The translations under genes were made by a program, and so were the position numbers. A stretch of DNA of 8,131 nt from Anaerolineales bacterium UBA6663 (lineage in GTDB: Bacteria; Chloroflexota; Anaerolineae; Anaerolineales; UBA6663): assembly GCA_002455335.1 (NCBI GenBank), contig DKKP01000326.1, positions 343 through 8,473 of the forward strand, in the 5' to 3' direction. How positions within the stretch are numbered: the stretch's first letter is position 1; every line of letters begins with the position of its first letter. This document shows, piece by piece, positions 1 through 6,320 of the stretch. The notes beneath the pieces are model-generated. The model was not told the DNA's origin. It saw only the letters and a list, made by a program, of their open reading frames with translations, and made no database searches.

Positions 1-544
1 TGCCGGCGGCCGTCGGGGCAAGCACCTGGGTACGCGCCGAAGCGGCCTGCGCGCCGCGCCGCACTTCGGTCAGGTTCGTGAAGTTGTTGTTCTCGCGCTC
101 GAGGTAACGGCCCGTCGCATCGACGCCGTCGCGGCTTGTGTCGTTGACCATTTTCTTCCGCGCCAACACCACGGCCTCGCCCGACGTCAGGCTCGAGCTC
201 CCGATCGACAGGCCAACGGCGTTCAGCGCCATCACAAGCGAGGCTGGGCCGCAATTCGTGTTGCGCCCATCGCCGCCCAGGCTGATCTCGGCATCGAACT
301 GATTGACATGCTCGGCCGTCGTTGTCGCGGCGCCACCGTCGATCCGCTCGACCAACTTGAGCAACAGCATCGAGACCAGCGCATCAGCTCCACCCGTGTC
401 AGACCCGCTGCCTTGGGCCGCCAGCAGCGCGCTGAAAGCCTGCTGGAGCTCACTTCCGGCGTTCTCACTCGTGGAGTCACGTCGAATCCGGCTAACCGGG
501 CTTTGAAAGGTCGCAGCAGGGAGGGGTTGAGCGAAATCGGTCAT
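1..544 (-). CDS. C39-like cysteine peptidase-fold protein, N-terminal part (runs off left edge)
   Basis: Reading the minus strand from the ATG at 544-542 gives an uninterrupted 181-codon frame that is still open at base 1, so the C-terminus lies outside the window. Residues 1-70 are Ser/Ala/Gln-rich with a short hydrophobic stretch (LVSMLLLKLVERIDG, about 56-70). There is no classical N-terminal signal peptide. Residues 94-106 carry RNTNCGPASLVMA, which matches the NCGP-x-S/A-L motif around the nucleophile of C39-like and related papain-fold peptidases, so Cys98 is the expected nucleophile. The following DGVDATGRYLERENNNFTNL (139-158) resembles the polar segment after the Cys helix in uncharacterised C39-like proteins. 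The catalytic His and Asp/Asn would lie beyond the window, so activity cannot be judged. No Shine-Dalgarno is visible before the ATG (only cgagacaaaaac). The gene diverges from the regulator operon. Fold assignment is fairly good; substrate and role are unknown. Confidence 0.72.
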   Translation of the reverse strand, partial: MTDFAQPLPAATFQSPVSRIRRDSTSENAGSELQQAFSALLAAQGSGSDTGGADALVSMLLLKLVERIDGGAATTTAEHVNQFDAEISLGGDGRNTNCGPASLVMALNAVGLSIGSSSLTSGEAVVLARKKMVNDTSRDGVDATGRYLERENNNFTNLTEVRRGAQAASARTQVLAPTAAG

Positions 545-600
545 GTTTTTGTCTCGACACTGCCAAAATATACGATCCCGAGACGAGCGGACTTGCACCG

Positions 601-629
601 ACTATAGCGATAACCTTCAGTCAAGTCAG
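601..629 (-). promoter_or_regulatory. Candidate promoter of the C39-like gene
   Basis: On the minus strand CTGACT (629-624) is followed after exactly 17 bases by TATAGT (606-601). These match the sigma-70-type consensus at 4 of 6 and 5 of 6 positions. Transcription would start near 594, giving a leader of about 50 bases before the ATG at 544. The -35 lies within a tandem AGTCA-AGTCA (619-628 on the plus strand), which could also be part of an operator. Assigned by eye from consensus only. Confidence 0.45.
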
Positions 630-646
630 TAAACGGTCGATAAAGA

Positions 647-676
647 TTGGCGTGAAGGCCCTGACCTGGGTATACT
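647..676 (+). promoter_or_regulatory. Candidate promoter of the 73-aa protein/BTAD regulator operon
   Basis: TTGGCG (647-652) and TATACT (671-676) are separated by 18 bases. The -10 matches the consensus at 5 of 6 positions and the -35 at 3 of 6. Transcription would begin near 682, leaving a leader of about 55 bases before the ATG at 738. It lies back to back with the candidate minus-strand promoter, 18 bases from that promoter's -35, so a regulator bound between them could affect both directions. Confidence 0.45.
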
Positions 677-737
677 GACGGGCTGTCGCGCTGACCATCG
701 GAGCAACGCGGCTCATCCTCTTCGATTGAGCGGGACT

Positions 738-959
738 ATGGCAGATCAATTCATCGTCACCTTCGACTCGCACGGCCTATCGCTCGAAGGACGCAAATTC
801 AGCGAGAAGCAGATCATGAGTGCGCTGGCCGAAGGTCACTTCCGGCCCGGTATGCGCTTCCGACGCGGTCGCACCGAGTTCGTGCTGACCAAAACCGGGC
901 TCGTGCCGCGGCGCCGCGCGGACGTCGAGCCCGAAGAAGAAACAACCGAAGAAGAATAA
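738..959 (+). CDS. Unrecognised 73-residue protein with acidic tail, co-transcribed with the BTAD regulator
   Basis: I do not recognise this family. The ATG at 738 was chosen over an in-frame TTG at 726 because GAGCGGG sits shortly before the ATG, though it is a weak ribosome site, whereas nothing like one precedes the TTG. The product is soluble, with no signal peptide or membrane span. A likely strand (QFIVTFDSHGLSL, 4-16) is followed by a helix (SEKQIMSALAEGHF, 22-35). Then comes a basic strand-rich part (MRFRRGRTEFVLTKTGLVPRRR, positions 39-60) and a very acidic end (EPEEETTEEE, 64-73). A basic body with an acidic tail is seen in small nucleic-acid-binding or partner proteins, but that is only a suggestion. 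The stop is 13 bases before the start of the large regulator, so the two are almost surely co-transcribed. Reality as a gene is supported by its own upstream promoter and this tight spacing. Confidence 0.62.
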   Translation: MADQFIVTFDSHGLSLEGRKFSEKQIMSALAEGHFRPGMRFRRGRTEFVLTKTGLVPRRRADVEPEEETTEEE

Positions 960-972
960 GCCGGGAGCGGTC

Positions 973-3900
973 TTGCCAGCCAACGATGTGCCGCACGGCG
1001 CGATCACGCTCCGACTTCTGGGCGCCCCTACCCTGATCCGCTCGGGCCAACCGGTCACCCTCAAGCGGCGGCAGGCCCGGGCGCTCTTGTTTTATGTCGG
1101 GGCCCATGACCTCACACCCCGCGAGACCCTGCTCGGCCTGCTCTGGCAGGACAAAGAGCGCGCCGTCGCCCAGCAGAATCTCCGAACCCTGTTGCACGGC
1201 CTCCGCCGCGAGTTGGGCCTAGCCCTGGGAGACGACGAAGGCCAGCTGCGCCTCGCCCCGGAGGTGTTCGTCGACGTCCGCGCCTTCGAGGCCGGGCTGA
1301 CGGGCGACCCGCACGCGCTCCACCAGGCGTTGCAGCTCTACCGGGGAGAGTTTCTCGAGGGGTTTGGCCTGGCCGGCGCAGCGGCGTATGAAGAATGGGC
1401 ACTGCTCGAGCGCGAGCGGTTGCGCCGCCTGGCCGTCCGCGGCTTGACGCGGCTGAGTCGGCTCCAGTCGGCTGACGGGTTGTACGTCGAGGCCCTCGAG
1501 ACCCTGGAACGCGCTCTGGCACTTGACCCGCTGCAAGAGGATGTTCAGCGCGAAGCTTTGCAACTTCACATGCTTGCCGGCGATCGGCCCGGCGCCATCC
1601 GCCGCTACGACGATCTGCGCCGCCTGCTCGACGACGAGCTTGGCGTAACGCCGATGGCCGAAACCCGGGCGATCTATGACGCCATCCTCAGCGACCGGCC
1701 CGAGCCTGCGCGTCCAGCTATGCCGACGCGTAGGCCGTCCCTCCCGGCGCAACCCGTGATCGAGTCTCTGCCCTTCGTCGGGCGCGACCAGGAGCTCAAC
1801 CAACTGGGCGCCGCTTTCGGGCATCCCACTCTGGTGTTGATCGAAGGCGAACCCGGGATCGGGAAGACCTGTCTGGCCATGCGCTCCGCCGAGGTACGCG
1901 GTCTGCGCCCGTGGCTTGGCGCGGCCGGCGAGCTCGAGACCGGCGTGCCCTATGCCATGCTTATCGAGGCCCTTCGCGCCGGGCTGGCCACGCTACCGGG
2001 TAACGGCGACCGCCTCACCGGGCTGGCGCCGATCTGGCGCCAGGAGGCAGCGCGGCTCCTGCCCGAGCTCGTCGGGTCGACGCAGGCGTCGGCGGCCAGT
2101 GGCCCGACCGAAGAGGCGCGCATTCGTGAAGCGTTGTTCCGCGTCATCCTAGAGCTGCATCGTGTCGCGCCGGGTCTGCTTGTGCTGGATGACCTCCACT
2201 GGGCGGACGCCGCCACATTGGCCGTCGTGGGTTACCTGATCCGTCGGGCGAGTGCTGAGGGCGAGCCCCTGACTGTGTTGGCCACCACCCGCCCCTACAA
2301 CGCCGGGAGCGCCCTCGGCCAGTTGGCCCGCGGACTGGCGCGCGAGGGCCGGCTGGTCTCGATCCATCTGGGCCGGCTCGATCGAGCCGAGGTCGACACT
2401 TTTGCTCGCAGTTTGAGCGAGACGTTTGCCGTGCCCCTGGCGCAGTGGTTGGCGCGCAACTCCGAAGGCAATCCCTACATCCTGACCGAATTGGCTCGCG
2501 ACTTACGGCGGAGCAATACCCTGCGCGCCGATGGCATCGTCAACCTGGACGCTCTGACCGCCGGTCCGGCGTTGCCGCACACGGTCTCCGACCTGATCCT
2601 CTCGCGTCTGGCCCGGCTGTCGGACACCGGCCGGCGGGTGCTCGATGCAGCGGTCGCCGTCGGCCGAGATTTCGAGGGCGAGGTCGCCTGGCGAGCTGCC
2701 GGCCTCTCGGAGGATGCCGGTGTCGATGCCCTCGATGAACTGCGCCGCAGCGGGCTGATCCTGGTCGCTTCGCGGCCCACGAGCCCCGGCGCGGCCGAGG
2801 TCTTCCGCTTTGACCACACACTGACCATGGAGGCCGCTTATCGCGATATCGGCGAGACCCGTCATCGGTTGATGCATCGGCGTGTGGCCGAGGCGCTCGA
2901 ACAGCTCGGGCGCGACCATGACGACGCGCTTTCAACGGTCTTGGCCTGGCACTTTCGCGAAGGCGGCTGTTTCGACCGCGCGGCGCCTTACGCGTTGCGC
3001 GCCGGCCATCGCGCCGTCAGGTTGGCCGCCTGGCATGAGGCCATCGAGCACTTCGAGCACGCCCTCGCCGGCACACGCGCGCAGGCGCTTCAACCCGCGA
3101 TCCTGGCGGCGCTGGCCAGCGCAGAGGCCAACGCCGGTCAGGCCGCACTGGCCGTCGATCACCTGCGCCGGGCTGTTCAACTCGCCAAGGAGCCCGAAGA
3201 AAACGCGACGTTGCGGCTCGAGTTAGGACGGGCTTACTTTTCACAATCCCGTTTTGGCGAGGCGCAGGCACTGGCGGCCGAACTTGTGGACTCGGCCACC
3301 GAACTCATGGTGCGGGCTCGGGCCGAGCAGTTGTGGGGCACAGCGCTCTCGGTCGAGGGCGCGGACCTCGAGGCCGCCTCGATGCACCTGGAGCGCGCCG
3401 CGGCCCTGACCACCGATCTGCCCTCAGTCGACCCGGCCTTCCTCGCCCAGACCCAGTTCGAGCGCGGCGGCCTGGCTGCTCAGCAAGGCGATCTCGACGC
3501 CGCGATCGGCCTGTATCGTCAGTCGCTGGAGATCGCCGCAGGTGAACGCGATCTGTCGATCTGGGAGGTCCTCAGCCATAACAACCTGGCGTACCACCTC
3601 CACCTCGCCGGCGGCGCCGCTGCGCTGGCCGAGGCCGAAGCGCATGTGCAACAGGGCCTGCGCCTGGCCGAAGAGCGCGGTCTGCTGAGCCTCCTGCCAT
3701 ACCTGCACTCCACTCATGGCGAGTTGCGGATGGCGGTCGGGGATCTCGACGGCGCCGCGGCGGCCTTTGGCACGGGGTTGGCTCAAGCCGAGGCCATCGG
3801 TCTGGGGGAACGCATCGCTGGGCTGACGGCCAATCTGGGTCTTGTGGCCCGCGATCGCGGCGACACGGCGACCGCCATCCATCGTCTTTCGACGGGGCTG

Positions 3901-4092
3901 GCGCAGGCCGATGCGATCGGCACCCAACACCTTGCGGCCCAGATCCGCGTCTGGTTGGCCCCGCTCCTGCCGTGGCCCGAGGCCGAGGCTCACCTCGAGC
4001 GCGCCAGACTTGTCGCCGAGGCTGGCGGACGACGCCGGCTGCTCGAGCAGATCGAGATGGCGCTCAGCCAACGCCCGCTGCGCGCCGCGTGA
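973..4092 (+). CDS. BTAD/SARP-like transcriptional regulator with STAND ATPase and TPR tail
   Basis: This is a large cytoplasmic signal-integrating regulator of 1039 residues. Residues 11-100 form an OmpR/SARP-type winged helix (starting ITLRLLGAP, with KRRQARALLFYV at 31-42 and QQNLRTLLHGLRRELG at 67-82). Residues 101-240 form the bacterial transcriptional activator domain (FEAGL, YRGEFLEGF, ALDPLQEDVQREAL, GAIRRYDDLRRLLDDELGV). A Pro/Arg linker leads to LPFVGRDQELNQL (266-278) and the NTPase, with Walker A GEPGIGKT at 292-299 and Walker B LLVLDDLHWAD at 402-412. From about residue 640 to the end the sequence is Ala/Leu-rich helical repeats of TPR type, which usually bind a partner or sense a ligand. 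Unlike MalT-type proteins it has no C-terminal LuxR helix-turn-helix, so DNA binding must rest on the N-terminus. The TTG start at 973 is supported by GGGAG at 963-967, five bases upstream. It is the second gene of its operon. Domain calls are firm; the targets and the inducing signal are unknown. Confidence 0.93.
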   Translation: MPANDVPHGAITLRLLGAPTLIRSGQPVTLKRRQARALLFYVGAHDLTPRETLLGLLWQDKERAVAQQNLRTLLHGLRRELGLALGDDEGQLRLAPEVFVDVRAFEAGLTGDPHALHQALQLYRGEFLEGFGLAGAAAYEEWALLERERLRRLAVRGLTRLSRLQSADGLYVEALETLERALALDPLQEDVQREALQLHMLAGDRPGAIRRYDDLRRLLDDELGVTPMAETRAIYDAILSDRPEPARPAMPTRRPSLPAQPVIESLPFVGRDQELNQLGAAFGHPTLVLIEGEPGIGKTCLAMRSAEVRGLRPWLGAAGELETGVPYAMLIEALRAGLATLPGNGDRLTGLAPIWRQEAARLLPELVGSTQASAASGPTEEARIREALFRVILELHRVAPGLLVLDDLHWADAATLAVVGYLIRRASAEGEPLTVLATTRPYNAGSALGQLARGLAREGRLVSIHLGRLDRAEVDTFARSLSETFAVPLAQWLARNSEGNPYILTELARDLRRSNTLRADGIVNLDALTAGPALPHTVSDLILSRLARLSDTGRRVLDAAVAVGRDFEGEVAWRAAGLSEDAGVDALDELRRSGLILVASRPTSPGAAEVFRFDHTLTMEAAYRDIGETRHRLMHRRVAEALEQLGRDHDDALSTVLAWHFREGGCFDRAAPYALRAGHRAVRLAAWHEAIEHFEHALAGTRAQALQPAILAALASAEANAGQAALAVDHLRRAVQLAKEPEENATLRLELGRAYFSQSRFGEAQALAAELVDSATELMVRARAEQLWGTALSVEGADLEAASMHLERAAALTTDLPSVDPAFLAQTQFERGGLAAQQGDLDAAIGLYRQSLEIAAGERDLSIWEVLSHNNLAYHLHLAGGAAALAEAEAHVQQGLRLAEERGLLSLLPYLHSTHGELRMAVGDLDGAAAAFGTGLAQAEAIGLGERIAGLTANLGLVARDRGDTATAIHRLSTGLAQADAIGTQHLAAQIRVWLAPLLPWPEAEAHLERARLVAEAGGRRRLLEQIEMALSQRPLRAA

Positions 4093-4100
4093 GCCCGGCC

Positions 4101-4131
4101 GTGTTTACGCTCGTGTTCACGCTGTGTTGAC
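4101..4131 (+). repeat. Three GTGTTNAC direct repeats, possible operator
   Basis: GTGTTTAC (4101-4108), GTGTTCAC (4113-4120) and GTGTTGAC (4124-4131) stand on the same face of the helix, with 12 and 11 bases between their starts. Only the sixth base differs among the copies. Direct repeats at an 11-base pitch are the typical sites for OmpR/PhoB and SARP winged helices, the kind carried by the protein encoded just upstream. The third copy contains TTGACT (4127-4132), which could also be read as a -35. The repeats are seen directly; the operator role is inference. Confidence 0.5.
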
Positions 4132-4139
4132 TCCCTCGG

Positions 4140-4148
4140 TGCTAAGGT
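4140..4148 (+). promoter_or_regulatory. Possible extended -10 element of the YceI gene
   Basis: TGCTAAGGT has the TG-N-TAnnnT form of an extended -10. It begins eight bases after the last GTGTTNAC repeat, close to the spacing between repeats and -10 reported for SARP-activated promoters. No good -35 lies 16-18 bases upstream. TTGACT at 4127 is only 10 bases from it, and the other -10-like hexamer, TGTAGA at 4155-4160, is 22 bases from TTGACT. An activator-dependent promoter would fit. The start would be near 4155 and the leader about 33 bases. The gene could also be read through from the regulator. Confidence 0.3.
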
Positions 4149-4187
4149 CTCTCCTGTAGACAGACACAACCCAAGGAGAACTGCACC

Positions 4188-4727
4188 ATGACCTGGAACC
4201 TCGACCTGAGCCATTCGGAAGTGACCTTTGCCGTCAAGCACATGATGATCTCGACCGTGCGCGGCAAGTTCAACACCTTCAGCGGCACCATCGATTTCAA
4301 CGAGGCGGATCCCGCCAGCTCGGCCATCGACGTCTCGATCGATGTCGCCAGCGTCGATACCCGCGACGAGAAGCGCGACGGCCACCTCAAGTCGGGCGAT
4401 TTCTTTGATGTGGCCCAGTTTCCGGCCATGACCTTCAAGAGCACAAAGGTCGAGAAGCTCTCGGAGACCACGGCCAAGGTCACGGGCGACCTGACCATTC
4501 GCGGCGTCAGCCGCCCTGTCGTCCTCGACGTCACTTATGCCGGCCAGGCCAAGAGCCCGTGGGGCACAGTCAGCGCCGGCTTCAGCGCCACGACCCGGGT
4601 CAACCGGAAGGACTGGGGCCTGACCTGGAACGTCGCCCTGGAGACCGGCGGCGTGCTGGTCGGCGAGGACGTCACGATCGCGATCGAGGCCGAGCTCGTC
4701 AAGCAACCCGAGACGCAGAGCGCCTGA
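4188..4727 (+). CDS. YceI-family lipid/isoprenoid-binding protein
   Basis: The 179-residue product matches the YceI family, a lipocalin-like beta barrel that binds polyisoprenoid or quinone-like lipids. Family signatures are visible in order: HSEVTFAVKHMMISTVRGKF (9-28), DGHLKSGDFFDVAQFP (64-79), GDLTIRGVSRPVVLDV (100-115), NRKDWGLTWN (139-148) and VGEDVTIAIEAEL (158-170). The length is normal for the mature domain. Escherichia coli YceI is exported, but this protein starts directly with the first barrel strand and has no signal peptide, so it is probably cytoplasmic, as in many Gram-positive and Chloroflexota members. The start is fixed by AAGGAG at 4173-4178, nine bases before the ATG. It follows the BTAD regulator by 95 bases and converges with a quinone oxidoreductase/peroxiredoxin unit, which suits a redox or stress role. 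Family is certain; the ligand is not. Confidence 0.95.
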   Translation: MTWNLDLSHSEVTFAVKHMMISTVRGKFNTFSGTIDFNEADPASSAIDVSIDVASVDTRDEKRDGHLKSGDFFDVAQFPAMTFKSTKVEKLSETTAKVTGDLTIRGVSRPVVLDVTYAGQAKSPWGTVSAGFSATTRVNRKDWGLTWNVALETGGVLVGEDVTIAIEAELVKQPETQSA

Positions 4728-4740
4728 ACCCAGGCTCGCA

Positions 4741-4785
4741 CGAAAACGAAACGAGGCGCCGTCTGGGCGCCTCGTTTCATTTTCG
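4741..4785. terminator. Bidirectional intrinsic terminator between convergent units
   Basis: GAAACGAGGCGCC (4748-4760) and GGCGCCTCGTTTC (4766-4778) form a perfect 13-base-pair stem with a five-base loop (GTCTG). After one C/A mismatch the stem continues with CGAAAA (4741-4746) against TTTTCG (4780-4785). The A-rich and T-rich flanks give a short U tract in either direction. It lies 13 bases after the YceI stop and 15 bases after the peroxiredoxin stop, so it can end both transcripts. Confidence 0.9.
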
Positions 4786-4800
4786 CTGATGATGAGGCGT

Positions 4801-5265
4801 TCACGAGCCGGTGACTGTCGCCAGGGCGGATGCCACGCTGTCCTTCGGGCTGACCTTGACCTGGACGTCGCTCAGGATCCCGTTGGGGTCGATCACGAAG
4901 TGGCTGCGGACGATGCCCATGAACGTGCGGCCGTACATCGAACGCTCACCCCAGACGCCGTAAAGCTCGGCCACCGCATGATCCACGTCCGAGAGCAGCG
5001 TGAACGGCAGGTTTTGCTTGGCCCGGAACCTGACATGGCTTTTGGCGTCGTCAGGGCTGATGCCGAGCACAAGTGCATTGGCGTCCGTGATCCGCGGGAA
5101 GGCATCGCGGAACCCGCAGGCCTGCGTCGTGCAGCCAGGCGTGTCATCCTTGGGATAGAAGTACACGATCACCTGTCGCCCACGCAGATCCGATAGCCGC
5201 ACGGGGCGGCCATCCTGATCGGGCAGCGTGAAATCCGGGGCGGGATCGCCGATTTTGAGCGCCAT
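4801..5265 (-). CDS. bcp: Bcp-type thiol peroxidase (peroxiredoxin, AhpC/TSA family)
   Basis: This 154-residue cytoplasmic peroxiredoxin reduces hydrogen peroxide and organic hydroperoxides with electrons from thioredoxin or a similar donor. The start [14 protein letters not shown] (6-19) is typical of the fold. The active site reads [18 protein letters not shown] (37-54). Cys45 is the peroxidatic cysteine in the PxxxTxxC context, and Cys50, five residues on, is the resolving cysteine of the alpha-helix-2 Bcp/PrxQ type. Arg120 in [10 protein letters not shown] (117-126) is the conserved active-site arginine. Length is normal for Bcp. AAGGAG at 5278-5273 stands seven bases before the ATG and fixes the start. 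The gene follows the quinone oxidoreductase gene by 12 bases, and its ribosome site touches the last base of the upstream stop codon, which suggests coupled translation. Confidence 0.95.
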   Translation of the reverse strand: MALKIGDPAPDFTLPDQDGRPVRLSDLRGRQVIVYFYPKDDTPGCTTQACGFRDAFPRITDANALVLGISPDDAKSHVRFRAKQNLPFTLLSDVDHAVAELYGVWGERSMYGRTFMGIVRSHFVIDPNGILSDVQVKVSPKDSVASALATVTGS

Positions 5266-5277
5266 GCATCGACTCCT

Positions 5278-6246
5278 TTACGGTAGCAGGATCAGTTTAC
5301 CGGTTGTCTTGCGCGCCTCGAGGTCGCGGTGCGCCTGAGCGGCCTCGGCGAGCGGGTAGGCGCCGCCGATCGTGGCCTTGAGCGCGCCCTCGGCCCACCA
5401 ATCGACCACACCCGACCAGCGCGCCTGGCGTTCGGCCGGGGTCGCCGTGTAGTGGAACAACGTCGGGCGGGTGAGAAAGATCGAGCCCTTCTGCATCAAC
5501 ACGATGGGGTCGATGCTCGGCGCCGGGCCGCTCGACCCGCCGAAGAGCACGAGCATGCCCCGCGGACGCAGACAGTTGAGGCTCTTCTCGAACGTGGTCT
5601 TGCCGACCGAGTCGTAAACCACATCGACGCCGTTGCCCTCGGTCAGGCGTTTGACCTCGGCCTCGAAGTCGGCCTCGGTATACAAGATCACGTCCTCGGC
5701 GCCGGCGGCGCGGGCCAGCGCGGCCTTCTCGGCAGTCGAGGTCGTGCCGATCACGCGCGCGCCGACATGCCGGGCAGCCTGGCAGAGCAACAGCCCCACC
5801 CCACCGGCCGCGGCGTGGACGAGCGCGGTCTGTCCGGGGCCAAGCTTCCACACATCCGTGATCAGCATATGGACCGTCATGGCCTGCAGCGCCAGCGCAG
5901 CCGCATCCTTGAGATCCATGGCCGGGGGGACAGGCAACGCCACGGCCGCGGGAAGCACGTGACGTTCGGCGTAGCTGCCCTGCGCAGTCGCCCAGGCGAC
6001 GCGATCGCCGGGCTGCAGGCCAGTCACGCCGATGCCGACCTCGCGGATGACGCCGGCGCCTTCAAGCCCTGGCACGAACGGCAGGGGCATGGGATAGCGC
6101 CCCTCGCGATGATAGACGTCGATGAAGTTGACGCCCGCCGCGGCCACATCGACCGCGATCTCGCCCTCGCCCGGTTGTCGATCGGCGCGTTCGGCCGGCT
6201 TGAGTTGTTCGGGTCCGCCGCAGACCTCGACCTGGATAGCGCGCAT
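5278..6246 (-). CDS. NADPH:quinone oxidoreductase-like, zinc-independent MDR family enzyme
   Basis: The 322-residue product has the two-domain layout of quinone oxidoreductases in the medium-chain dehydrogenase/reductase superfamily. The GroES-like catalytic domain shows AAGVNFIDVYHREGRYPMPL (36-55), close to the QOR signature NFID-Y-R-G-Y, then FVPGLEGAGVI (57-67) and GDRVAW (80-85). The cysteine and histidine ligands of the zinc-dependent alcohol dehydrogenases are absent. The Rossmann domain carries HAAAGGVGLLLCQAA (144-158), the nucleotide-binding loop with the AxxGxxG pattern that favours NADPH. It ends with the usual TTGKLILLP. Such enzymes reduce quinones or enones. AGGAGG at 6258-6253, six bases before the ATG, fixes the start. 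It is first in an operon with the Bcp-type peroxiredoxin. The subfamily looks like QorA, but the true substrate cannot be told from sequence. Confidence 0.93.
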   Translation of the reverse strand: MRAIQVEVCGGPEQLKPAERADRQPGEGEIAVDVAAAGVNFIDVYHREGRYPMPLPFVPGLEGAGVIREVGIGVTGLQPGDRVAWATAQGSYAERHVLPAAVALPVPPAMDLKDAAALALQAMTVHMLITDVWKLGPGQTALVHAAAGGVGLLLCQAARHVGARVIGTTSTAEKAALARAAGAEDVILYTEADFEAEVKRLTEGNGVDVVYDSVGKTTFEKSLNCLRPRGMLVLFGGSSGPAPSIDPIVLMQKGSIFLTRPTLFHYTATPAERQARWSGVVDWWAEGALKATIGGAYPLAEAAQAHRDLEARKTTGKLILLP

Positions 6247-6276
6247 AGGGTTCCTCCTGCGAGATTGGACATACGC

Positions 6277-6285
6277 AGTGTATCA
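6277..6285 (-). promoter_or_regulatory. Candidate extended -10 promoter of the quinone oxidoreductase/peroxiredoxin unit
   Basis: On the minus strand TGATACACT (6285-6277) fits an extended -10 (TG-N-TACACT, 4 of 6 consensus bases plus the TG). No recognisable -35 lies 16-18 bases upstream. The start would be near 6270 and the leader about 24 bases, carrying the AGGAGG site. The 74-base gap after the upstream membrane protein gene also allows read-through. Confidence 0.35.
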
Positions 6286-6320
6286 CCGGGCTCGGGCGTC
6301 GGCATACCCGCAAGCTCGCC

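Noticed and set aside
308..607. Plus-strand open frame of 99 codons near the left edge
   Set aside because: It lies antisense to the C39-like frame that carries the NCGPASL motif, has no ribosome site and runs through the divergent promoter region.
4127..4160. MerR-type promoter (TTGACT with a long spacer to TGTAGA)
   Set aside because: The spacer would be 22 bases rather than 19-20, and the bases between do not form the expected dyad; the direct-repeat reading fits better.
3424..4706. Two minus-strand open frames over the regulator's TPR end and the YceI gene
   Set aside because: Both overlap strongly supported plus-strand genes, cross the intergenic region without a promoter or ribosome site, and read as GC-rich shadow sequence.
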